From the NCBI GenBank assembly GCA_964459305.1, contig CAYWNA010000323.1, positions 1 through 13,361 of the forward strand: a stretch of 13,361 nt of DNA, in the 5' to 3' direction. A program made the position numbers and the translations under genes. This document shows, piece by piece, positions 8,263 through 13,361 of this stretch. Position 1 is the first letter of the stretch. Every line of letters begins with the position of its first letter. Under the pieces are notes generated by a model. The model had not been told where the DNA came from. It saw nothing but the letters and a program-made list of their open reading frames with translations, and did not search any database. The DNA is from CAYWNA01 sp964459305 (GTDB taxonomy: Bacteria > Planctomycetota > Planctomycetia > Pirellulales > Pirellulaceae).

Positions 8263-8416
8263 GATTCGGCTCCATACCGCCCGCGAGGCGAATGTGTCAA
8301 ACCTGACCGAGAGCCGCACAACGTTGCCGCAACCCCTTCAAACGGTCTGCGTACATATCCTTCGAGACGACGCCTGGCAGTGGAATATGGCCCGAAAAGC
8401 GCGCAGGACTGGGTTT

Positions 8417-8484
8417 GTAGCTGGATTCGCAAGAATTCAGACGGATTGGGCCCTCACCACCTGACTTCTTGCGAATCCAGCTAC
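8417..8484. repeat. dispersed inverted repeat, copy 2
   Basis: Two 24-base arms, 8417-8440 and 8461-8484, are complementary with one mismatch (19 outer pairs perfect) around a 20-base loop. The arms carry GTAGCTGGATTCGCAAGAA, closely matching the arms at 5845-5910. Another pair, CGAGTTT (8484-8490) and AAACTCG (8516-8522), overlaps its right edge. It lies in the otherwise gene-free stretch 8207-8613. Confidence 0.85.
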
Positions 8485-8619
8485 GAGTTTCGTCGACGAA
8501 TCTTTGCCGTCCCGCAAACTCGTTCCTGCGCCCGCCCGAAAAAACGACGTGGCCCTGGAAACGACAAGCCAGTATGATCCCGATGCAAACGAATTTTCGG
8601 GGTATGGGAACCTGTGGCC

Positions 8620-8823
8620 ATGCGCAGAGCAGTGATGGTTGTGTTGGCTTTCTGCGTGCTCGGTGGCTGTGTCCAAACCAAGTCCTCACACTCCTCCAGC
8701 CCCTTCGGGGGTGTTTATCGGGATTCCCAGACTGCCCTGTGGGGACGAGTCAACGAGTCGGATGGAAGCGAGTACTTTCGTGTGGGCAAGATGTTGATCC
8801 TCGTAAAAGATGGCAAAGGATGA
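8620..8823 (+). CDS. small putative lipoprotein, 67 residues
   Basis: The first 17 residues form a type II signal peptide: basic MRR, a hydrophobic stretch, then the lipobox LGGC with the lipidated Cys at 17. The mature part is only about 50 residues, Ser-rich at first (KSSHSSS), then a beta-like segment with VYRDSQTALWGRV and EYFRVGKMLILV. A GTG six bases upstream (8614) is an alternative start and lies closer to a GGGA. A second tiny lipoprotein follows within 50 bases on the same strand. I do not recognise the family; the location is membrane-anchored, facing the periplasm. Confidence 0.7.
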   Translation: MRRAVMVVLAFCVLGGCVQTKSSHSSSPFGGVYRDSQTALWGRVNESDGSEYFRVGKMLILVKDGKG

Positions 8824-8871
8824 TCTCGCCAGCCAATGAAATCAGTCTTGCCTTGTTGGTGGGATGAAACC

Positions 8872-9036
8872 ATGAACAAACGACGGGCATACGTCATTCT
8901 CTTCGTGGCGTTTCTTCCGCTGGCGGGCTGCGCCACGGGAAAAGCCTGGTACTGCCCCTACGGCCACTCGTATTTCAAAGACGCCCCTGGACCACGGACC
9001 ATCAACGAGTTCTTATCACAACCACGGCCAAAGTGA
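8872..9036 (+). CDS. small putative lipoprotein, 54 residues
   Basis: A lipoprotein signal peptide fills residues 1-20: MNKRR, a hydrophobic core, and the lipobox LAGC with Cys20. The mature peptide is about 35 residues and contains two further Cys/His features (WYCPYGHSYF). I chose the ATG at 8872 because GGTGGGATG lies just upstream and the signal peptide begins properly there; a start at 8836 would put a Trp-rich stretch before the signal. The gene is in tandem with the lipoprotein at 8620 and converges on csrA. Function unknown. Confidence 0.7.
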   Translation: MNKRRAYVILFVAFLPLAGCATGKAWYCPYGHSYFKDAPGPRTINEFLSQPRPK

Positions 9037-9182
9037 CCCTCCTTGGTGTTCGGCCGGCGTTGCGCAGGGCCGCAGTCGTGGGGAACGTGAAGACACCGGC
9101 CCGTAGAAGATCTGGCGGGTTCGATGTCGACCGGGAATTCTGCCCACCCCACCCGGTATGAGGGCGCTCAAGATTGGCGAAA

Positions 9183-9380
9183 TCAACAGTCTTCTTGGCA
9201 TGCACCGCTCGAAGATTCGGAACGTCTGATCGCTTCGTAAACCTCCCTGCGGTGGATTGGCACCTCCTTGGGAGCGTCGAATCCGAGCCGTACCTTGTCA
9301 CCCCAGATACCGACCACCGTCACGATGATGTTGTCGTTGATGATGATGCTTTCGTCCTTTTTTCGGGACAAGACAAGCAT
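9183..9380 (-). CDS. csrA: carbon storage regulator CsrA
   Basis: A 65-residue protein matching CsrA/RsmA over residues 1-52. It opens MLVLSRKKDESI, has the core GDKVRLGFDAPKEVPIHRREV (27-47 region) and the conserved RNA-contact residues Leu4, Arg6 and Arg44. CsrA is a dimer that binds GGA motifs in mRNA leaders and controls translation and stability of carbon-metabolism and motility transcripts. AAAGGA (9391-9386) precedes the ATG. The C-terminal tail (SESSSGACQEDC) is variable and has two Cys. A TACAAT sequence at 9415-9410 could be a -10 box, but no good -35 is seen. It is convergent with the small lipoprotein gene. Confidence 0.95.
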   Translation of the reverse strand: MLVLSRKKDESIIINDNIIVTVVGIWGDKVRLGFDAPKEVPIHRREVYEAIRRSESSSGACQEDC

Positions 9381-9718
9381 GGTGTTCCTTTCACGGTGGA
9401 CCCTCGTCCATTGTAATCAAGTTCCGTCTATCAACGCCCAGGTATCTCGCAACGCCGTCTAGACTGGGCTGCCAAATCGCGTCACGGCTCGACCAGTGAA
9501 TGGATTCTAGCGATCAAATGGGCTGTAACGCTCGAAACCGCATCGCGAAACAGCGAGGCTAGCACTTGACACTGGATTCCACTGTGGTCGAGTTCGGAGT
9601 TGAACGCGGCATCTCCAACGTCGAAAGGATTGTCGCGGTCCGCTAACCGATAGAACAGGCACGAAGAGATTGGCTTTGCCTGTGGAAAAGCACCTGATGT
9701 GTTGTTGCGACGGGGATC

Positions 9719-9907
9719 TCACCGGGATCGCTCGGTTGGACTCGATGAAACCCTCTCGCCGCCGGCGAGCACGCCGCGTCGCCAAAACCTCTTGCTGCAA
9801 CCGTGGCATCTAACTCGGACGACGAACAGTCGCGACGGCCAAACGAGGCGGGCATTTCCGCTTTTGCTTTTGTAGACGTTGTTTGACCGACAGTATGGAC
9901 ATTGCAT
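9719..9907 (-). CDS. small zinc-ribbon protein, copy 1
   Basis: A 62-residue basic protein with paired CPYC (Cys3, Cys6) and CHGC (Cys34, Cys37), a single zinc ribbon. Between them is a hydrophobic strand (RLFVVRVR), and after them KRFWRR and a Ser/Arg-rich tail. It differs from the copy at 12265-12453 at 4 of 62 residues; all four Cys are kept. By my count there are ten base differences, about half silent, so selection on this copy is not obvious. It follows the truncated GNAT gene on the same strand. Similar CPxC...CxxC ribbons are common as hypothetical proteins in planctomycetes; role unknown, possibly nucleic-acid binding. Confidence 0.6.
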   Translation of the reverse strand: MQCPYCRSNNVYKSKSGNARLVWPSRLFVVRVRCHGCSKRFWRRGVLAGGERVSSSPTERSR

Positions 9908-9935
9908 TGTGTTGCCGGCCTCCTGGCGTCCTGGG

Positions 9936-10137
9936 TCAACTCGCGATGATCTCTTGACGGGCCACGGTTTCACGGTGGTCGTCCAAGTGCTCATTTCCCC
10001 ATCCGGCCGAATTGCCTCCAACGCTCAGGTCTCTGCGCAAAACGCGCGTCATACAAGGTGTTGGTGTGTACCCCATCTTCCGCCAGAAATCCAGCGAGGA
10101 CGGCAGCGGGAATACGTTGACGACAGGGATCCCCATC
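9936..10137 (-). pseudogene. truncated GNAT acetyltransferase
   Basis: The minus strand encodes the last 66 residues of the GNAT protein found whole at 11733-12236: the shared segments VNVFP, PSSLDFWRKMGYTP, CMTRVLRR and the end QEIIAS are all here. The first 101 residues, including the acetyl-CoA loop R-S-Q-G-L-G, are missing. Homology stops at about 10137, next to a broken ClpX-type zinc-finger gene on the other strand. An ATG at 10136 could still start the remnant, but without the cofactor loop it cannot be an active acetyltransferase. Confidence 0.8.
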
Positions 10138-10139
10138 GC

Positions 10140-10373
10140 CCCGGCGACATTTTCATCTGTCAAGAATGCTGTGACGCTGTTTGGTCCAAACTCTCCGAAG
10201 CGGATGGGCACGGTCAATGCTCTTTCTGCCGCAAGGATTCACTTGACGTGGGGCCACTTATTCAGTCTGATTCCGACGTGATGATCTGTGGCGAATGCGT
10301 CGATCTCGTGCGGCACATCATCAAGCAGGAAGGTCTGCGGTGTGCAAAGAAAAAGAAAAGACGCTCGCCGTGA
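10140..10373 (+). pseudogene. ClpX-type C4 zinc-finger gene, 5'-truncated
   Basis: The plus strand here encodes about 77 residues that match the zinc-binding domain of ClpX. One whole C4 finger is present: CSFC, then DVGPLI, then MICGECVDLVRHII. Before it is the second half of another finger, GDIFICQECCDAVW. The first CxxC of that upstream finger is missing: left of about 10140 the reading frame is simply the antisense of the truncated GNAT copy. The tail is basic (AKKKKRRSP). An intact ancestor would have had two ClpX-like fingers and no AAA+ domain. The open frame does continue upstream to 9879, so a chimeric protein is possible but would be meaningless. Confidence 0.7.
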
Positions 10374-10477
10374 TTGAATGCCCGCCGCGCCGCCAGCAAC
10401 ACACTCCTAGGACACTACCGGTATCTCGGAACGTCAGACAAATGAACCAGACCGTCAAGAAGGCAGGCAACGGCCGG

Positions 10478-10684
10478 TCAGCGTTTTGTGACAATGCAGA
10501 TGGGCGCGACGCCGTTGCAGTCTGGTTCGATCCAGGCTGCCTCTGCTGCCGCCTCCGCTTCGGCTCTGGTTTCCCAGTCCTTTGGTCCGTCCACATATTT
10601 CCACAGCGACGCCTTCGAGAGATACTCCGGATGGCTCTCGCCGTTACCGTCGCGCCAATCCACAACCCGCAATGTGAACGCCAT
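10478..10684 (-). CDS. small hypothetical protein, 68 residues
   Basis: An acidic, Trp-containing protein beginning MAFTLRVVDWRDGNGESH, with an Ala/Glu-rich helix (RAEAEAAAEAAW) and a hydrophobic end (VAPICIVTKR). It ends close to the broken zinc-finger gene and lies downstream of, and on the same strand as, the HPr-like gene. I chose the ATG at 10684 with a TGGGA about eight bases upstream; a GTG sits one codon before. I do not recognise the family. Its composition looks protein-like rather than random, which is the main reason to call it. Confidence 0.55.
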   Translation of the reverse strand: MAFTLRVVDWRDGNGESHPEYLSKASLWKYVDGPKDWETRAEAEAAAEAAWIEPDCNGVAPICIVTKR

Positions 10685-10854
10685 CACTTTGTCCCAACTG
10701 CTACAGCTTCTGTTAGGGTCTCTGATTCACCAACAATCGGACACACGAACTTCACTATATTTGTTTGTCCTGTTTCCTCAATACTTGTTCACTGTTTTTC
10801 AGCAACCTTTTGTCGAAAGCCCCAAGTGCCAGCCCAACAGCATGCTACGGCAAC

Positions 10855-10888
10855 GGAAGCGACAGGCTGTAGCCACAGCTACGCTTCC
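10855..10888 (-). terminator. hairpin over the stop codon of the HPr-like gene
   Basis: Outer arms GGAAGCG (10855-10861) and CGCTTCC (10882-10888) pair perfectly and enclose an inner stem GCTGT/ACAGC (10866-10870 with 10875-10879) with loop AGCC. The TAG stop (10881-10879) lies inside the hairpin. No T-run follows on the minus strand. Confidence 0.45.
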
Positions 10889-11163
10889 TGGCCGAATTTA
10901 TCCTCGAACAGTTGCACCAATGCGTCCGCGAGTTCCTCGGCGTCCTGCCCTGTAGCTTCCAGTTGAAGTTCTGTGCCCGCTTCCGCCGCTAAGCCAAGCA
11001 TTTGAAGCATATCCCCGGCGTTGACACGCTGAGCTCCACCGATGATTTCCATTTCTGCATTGAATTCCGACGCCAGTTCGGCAACCGACGCACAGCCCCT
11101 CATGTTCATACCATCCGGGTTCCTGACGATCACGGTGCGGATTGCGTTTGTCGAATGCGTCAC
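10879..11163 (-). CDS. HPr-fold protein lacking the phospho-histidine
   Basis: A 94-residue protein that aligns end to end with HPr, the small phosphocarrier of the PTS. The usual active-site strand GLHARPA is here GMNMRGC, so the phosphorylated His15 is replaced by Asn20; the supporting Arg is kept and the Pro is Gly. Exactly 31 residues later, where HPr has the regulatory Ser46, stands Asp51 (NAGDMLQML). The rest of the fold is well kept (VAELASEF, EAGTELQLEATG, ALVQLF). It therefore cannot carry phosphate in the usual way. Bacillus Crh, with Gln at the His site, is a known parallel for a regulatory HPr. The start is GTG, with GAAGGGGG (11175-11168) four bases before it. It may share a transcript with the small basic protein upstream. 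Confidence 0.88.
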   Translation of the reverse strand: MTHSTNAIRTVIVRNPDGMNMRGCASVAELASEFNAEMEIIGGAQRVNAGDMLQMLGLAAEAGTELQLEATGQDAEELADALVQLFEDKFGQEA

Positions 11164-11284
11164 TATTCCCCCTTCGTTGGGTTATGCAGCAGTCGTCATG
11201 GCCAATAGGATTGCCGTCCTGGTGGATACGTTGTTGGAAACACGACTCTGTCGGCTTCCTTTCGCGAGTCCTGCCAGCTCCAAT

Positions 11285-11440
11285 CTACTGTTCTGCAACT
11301 GGGCGCTCGGCGACTTCTGGCTCGACCGGTTCGTTGGCCTGCCCTTTCTTCCTCCGCCGACGTGCCCTCTTTTCCTCGGTTTTTCGTTTCTTCTCGATCT
11401 CTCTTTGCCGTTTGGCGTCGCTGTGCTGATTTCTTGCCAT
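11285..11440 (-). CDS. small basic protein, 51 residues
   Basis: MARNQHSDAKRQREIEKK begins a strongly charged Lys/Arg/Glu helix with a basic run (RARRRRKKG), followed by a Pro/Glu/Val tail (EPVEPEVAERPVAEQ). It resembles a widespread group of tiny KRQRE-type proteins of unknown role. I use the ATG at 11440 with GGGCGAGAA just upstream; the open frame extends further to 11554 but that part has different composition. The HPr-like gene starts about 120 bases downstream on the same strand. Possible nucleic-acid or ribosome association is only suggested by charge. Confidence 0.6.
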   Translation of the reverse strand: MARNQHSDAKRQREIEKKRKTEEKRARRRRKKGQANEPVEPEVAERPVAEQ

Positions 11441-11720
11441 GCGTTCTCGCCCATCTGGATTCGACCGCATATGGATTGTCCACGTCCAGTCAAGTATAGC
11501 TCTTGACATCCGCGTCGCATACGCCACGCGCCAACGAGACGGAACCGGCGACATCGCGTAGACTCTTACGTGTGCAGTCGACAGCGGTGGATCGTGTATG
11601 TGGTGTTCGTTCCAAGTGATTTGCTGCCAGAGCGTCTAGGAACAAAGACGCAGTCATGCTAATCTGAGTTTGACACTCAGTCGCCTCTGTCCCTCGACCC
11701 TCGTCGCAGTTTGGCGTTCA

Positions 11721-11726
11721 AGGTGG
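11721..11726 (+). promoter_or_regulatory. ribosome binding site deciding the GTG start of the GNAT gene
   Basis: AGGTGG lies six bases before the GTG at 11733. The longer frame from 11670 has no such site, and the added residues have no family resemblance. Confidence 0.55.
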
Positions 11727-11732
11727 CGTGCC

Positions 11733-12236
11733 GTGAAGTTGTGTGCATACACAGTCAGCGATATCGGCCAAACGGTTCGGGCGATCTTTGACGATCGCTT
11801 CTCCTGGTTCCATGACGAGGATCCACTTGTTGTGGAACGAGGGATTCGACAGGTACGCATCTTCTACACTTGCCAGCGAGCGTCCCGCGGAGCCCCTGAC
11901 ACCACGTTCCTGGAATGCCGGTTGGACCTCGATTCCAGCGAAACATGGATTGCCAACTTACAGGTTACAGCCTCGTATCGCTCGCAAGGTCTCGGCCGAG
12001 AGTTGGTCCAGGTGGCGGAAGCAATCACCGGTAGAATGGGAATCCGAGTCGTTAACGTATTCCCAATGCCGTCCTCGCTGGATTTCTGGCGGAAAATGGG
12101 GTACACACCAAGACCTTGTATGACGCGCGTTTTGCGTAGAAAGCTGAGCGTTGGAAGCAATCCAGCCGGATGGAAAAATGGGTTCCAAGACGACCACGGT
12201 GAAACCGTGACCCATCAAGAGATCATCGCGAGTTGA
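11733..12236 (+). CDS. GNAT-family N-acetyltransferase
   Basis: A 167-residue protein of the GNAT superfamily, which moves an acetyl group from acetyl-CoA to an amine. The acetyl-CoA pyrophosphate loop is seen as R83-S-Q-G-L-G88 after strand LQVT (motif A), and the later segment has the typical SLDFWRKMGYTP (115-126), where GNATs often show FYEKxGF. The last about 35 residues are an extension with little resemblance to the family. The zinc-ribbon gene follows after 28 bases, so the two are probably cotranscribed. The 3' part from about 12035 is duplicated in inverted orientation at 9936-10137. The substrate is unknown. Confidence 0.85.
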   Translation: MKLCAYTVSDIGQTVRAIFDDRFSWFHDEDPLVVERGIRQVRIFYTCQRASRGAPDTTFLECRLDLDSSETWIANLQVTASYRSQGLGRELVQVAEAITGRMGIRVVNVFPMPSSLDFWRKMGYTPRPCMTRVLRRKLSVGSNPAGWKNGFQDDHGETVTHQEIIAS

Positions 12237-12528
12237 CCGAGCACGGCCGGAGGCCGGCAAGACAATGCAATGTCCATACTGTCGGTCAAACAACGTTTAC
12301 AAAAGCAAGAGCGGAAATACCCGCCTCGTTTGGCCGTTGCGACTGTTCGTCGTCCGAGTTAGGTGTCACGACTGCAGCAAGAGGTTTTGGCGACGCGGCG
12401 TCCTCGCCGGCGGCGCGAGGGTTTCATCGAGTCCAACCGAGCGATCCCGGTGAGATCCTGGTCGCCGCACATCGAGTGCTTTTCCACAGGCAAGGCCAAT
12501 CTCTTCGTGCCTGTTCTATCGCTTAGCG
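12035..12528 (+). repeat. inverted duplication, right copy
   Basis: This is the plus-strand partner of 9643-10137. It begins inside the GNAT gene, near codon 101, and runs through the zinc-ribbon gene to about 12528, just inside the end of the convergent zinc-finger gene. Here the GNAT gene is whole, so this is likely the parental copy. Confidence 0.85.
12265..12453 (+). CDS. small zinc-ribbon protein, copy 2
   Basis: A 62-residue basic protein with Cys3/Cys6 (CPYC) and Cys34/Cys37 (CHDC) forming one zinc ribbon, 28 bases after the GNAT gene. It differs from the copy at 9719-9907 only by A/T, S/L, G/D and E/A exchanges, none at a Cys. That the pair GNAT plus ribbon moved together suggests one transcription unit. 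Whether the ribbon assists the acetyltransferase, for example by recognising its target, is speculation. Confidence 0.65.
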   Translation: MQCPYCRSNNVYKSKSGNTRLVWPLRLFVVRVRCHDCSKRFWRRGVLAGGARVSSSPTERSR

Positions 12529-12788
12529 CCAAATGCGTGCCCGCAGGCGCAGACTTTCAAGCGTACATGCACTTCCGCGGCACAATTCGGACACGTCTTT
12601 TTCCACCGTGATTGACGCGCAGGCTCCCTTTCTTTCGATGCTTTTGTTTTTTTCAGTCGTTTGGCGTCAGCATCCTCTACGACGCACTGCGGGTGAACAC
12701 CTTCACGTGAATAGGATGGCGATCCGCAAATTGGGCAAATCTTCCTCGGGGGATCGGAATCGAGGGAGTCCGGCTTCTTGCCGTCCAT
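12516..12788 (-). CDS. double zinc-ribbon protein, 90 residues
   Basis: Two metal-binding clusters are visible: C18-P-I-C21 with H32-P-Q-C35, and C66-P-N-C69 with C80-A-C82-G. They are joined by a charged, Lys-rich linker. The C-terminal cluster (TCPNCAAEVHVRLKVCACG) resembles the UPF0547 zinc-ribbon domain. I chose the ATG at 12788, which has AAGGCGG just upstream; a GTG two codons earlier is in frame. The gene is downstream of the second PtsN-like gene on the same strand with a gap of about 100 bases. Its last codons coincide with the outer edge of the right inverted duplication. Function unknown. Confidence 0.75.
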   Translation of the reverse strand: MDGKKPDSLDSDPPRKICPICGSPSYSREGVHPQCVVEDADAKRLKKTKASKEREPARQSRWKKTCPNCAAEVHVRLKVCACGHAFGAKR

Positions 12789-12889
12789 GTTCACCGCCTT
12801 TTTGAGGCGCGTCTCAACGTCAAGACGAATCTTCCACAGGCGAACGTCTAGTTCTCCCTGGAACGTCGGCCGCTACTTCGCCTCCGTCA

Positions 12890-13360
12890 TCAAAGCTGAT
12901 CAGTGTCCGATTCGTCAAGTAGTTGTTTGATTTCCTCAATGTTCTTTGCCTGCCTGAGGAACCGGCAGAAGGACTCGATGCGAAGGTGTCGAGCAGTCGT
13001 CTCTAACGCTCTGAGGTGATCATCTGGGCGATCCGACGGCGAGATCAACAGAAAAAATACATAGACAGATTCACCGTCGAGGCTGGCAAAATTGACGCCG
13101 TTCCGGCTAACTCCTACCGTGGCGATCGTCTGATCGACATTTGGGTGCTTCGTATGCGGAATGGCAACTCCCCGGCCGATCCCGGTGCTGCCGAGTTCTT
13201 CACGTCTCAGCATCGCGTCGACAATACTCTCGTAGTCGTCTTGCGCGATTCGACCAGCATCCAGTAGGGATTGGGTCATTTCACGAATGACCCCTTGTTT
13301 GTCCACCGCCAATAATTCCGCGCTGATTGCCTCAGTGCACACGAAGTCAGCAAACTTCAT
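12890..13360 (-). CDS. PTS EIIA (PtsN/fructose-type) protein, copy 2
   Basis: A 156-residue EIIA domain with the same length and motifs as the copy at 7736-8206: REELGSTGIGRG and phospho-site His69 in AIPHTKH. By my count the two proteins differ at 22 positions (about 86% identical), with no change near the active site. At least 40 bases beyond the stop also match between the copies (about 70%). The gene is complete; its ATG is one base from the right edge, so its promoter and ribosome site are not seen. It points towards the first copy. Retention of two intact copies suggests both are used, perhaps under different control. Confidence 0.92.
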   Translation of the reverse strand: MKFADFVCTEAISAELLAVDKQGVIREMTQSLLDAGRIAQDDYESIVDAMLRREELGSTGIGRGVAIPHTKHPNVDQTIATVGVSRNGVNFASLDGESVYVFFLLISPSDRPDDHLRALETTARHLRIESFCRFLRQAKNIEEIKQLLDESDTDQL

Positions 13361-13361
13361 T

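Larger units (their letters stand above)
9643..10137 (-). repeat. inverted duplication, left copy (GNAT end plus zinc ribbon)
   Basis: Read on the minus strand, this block matches 12035-12528 on the plus strand over about 490 bases, at about 90% identity by eye. It holds the last 66 codons of a GNAT gene, a 62-residue zinc-ribbon gene and about 75 bases beyond it, ending near CCTGTTCTATCG. The inner edge at about 10137 is abrupt. Confidence 0.85.

Noticed and set aside
8690..8716. CCCC-TTCG-GGGG hairpin as a terminator
   Set aside because: It lies inside the first small lipoprotein gene and is short; probably coding sequence.
9507..9809. Minus-strand 100-codon frame, and its counterpart at 12363-12611
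   Set aside because: It is an out-of-frame reading of the zinc-ribbon gene. The shared sequence comes from the DNA duplication, and the two frames diverge outside it.
9879..10373. A single 164-codon plus-strand gene ending in a ClpX-type zinc finger
   Set aside because: Its first half is only the antisense of the GNAT/zinc-ribbon block; the same antisense frame appears opposite the right copy. Only the part from about 10140 is real coding ancestry.
10295..10966. Plus-strand 223-codon frame
   Set aside because: It overlaps the zinc-finger remnant, the small 68-residue gene and the end of the HPr-like gene on the other strand, and has no family resemblance.
11182..11520. Minus-strand 112-codon frame over the small basic protein gene
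   Set aside because: It is the neighbouring frame of 11285-11440, which has the more protein-like composition and a plausible start.
11670..11732. N-terminal extension of the GNAT gene from ATG 11670, and TTGACA at 11670-11675 as a -35 box
   Set aside because: The added residues have no family resemblance and no ribosome site; the -35-like box has no -10 box at the right distance.

Overview
The window looks like chromosomal DNA of a planctomycete, most probably of the Pirellula/Rhodopirellula type. The reasons are family resemblances recalled rather than searched: a degenerate kinase with long helical repeats beside a von Willebrand A protein that starts MPYQREISR, small Cys-rich zinc-ribbon proteins, loosely packed genes with weak Shine-Dalgarno sites and alternative starts (TTG, GTG), stray phosphotransferase (PTS) parts without sugar transporters, and dispersed hairpin repeats between genes. 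No taxonomic marker is complete.

Left part (1-2843): a tRNA-Arg(UCG) gene runs off the left edge on the minus strand and has a recognisable promoter. Divergent from it is an FHA-domain protein with its own sigma70-like promoter. A FabF-type beta-ketoacyl-ACP synthase with a complete Cys-His-Lys-His active site follows.

Middle (2844-7669): a 969-residue kinase-fold protein (kinase-like domain, about eight helical repeats of roughly 50 residues, an Ig/FN3-like domain, an acidic tail) is followed by a TerY-like vWA protein. Between them lies a cluster of hairpin repeats. FHA, kinase-like and vWA genes so close together suggest a phospho-signalling module related to the TerY-P systems, but no PP2C phosphatase is present. 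The vWA gene ends in a strong UUCG hairpin. A SAM-methyltransferase-like gene then leads towards the first PtsN-like EIIA gene.

Right part (7736-13361): this is a rearranged region bounded by two convergent PtsN-like paralogs (about 86% identical, 7736-8206 plus and 12890-13360 minus). Between them are two tiny lipoproteins, CsrA, an HPr-fold protein that has lost the phospho-histidine, several very small proteins, and a GNAT acetyltransferase plus zinc-ribbon pair present twice in inverted orientation. The left copy of that pair is truncated, and its breakpoint lies exactly against a ClpX-type zinc-finger gene that has lost half of its first finger. The most unusual items are the HPr-like protein (His to Asn, Ser to Asp), the inverted duplications and their breakpoint, and the Arg-for-Lys kinase domain paired with the vWA protein. 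I see no CRISPR array, no transposase and no phage gene.
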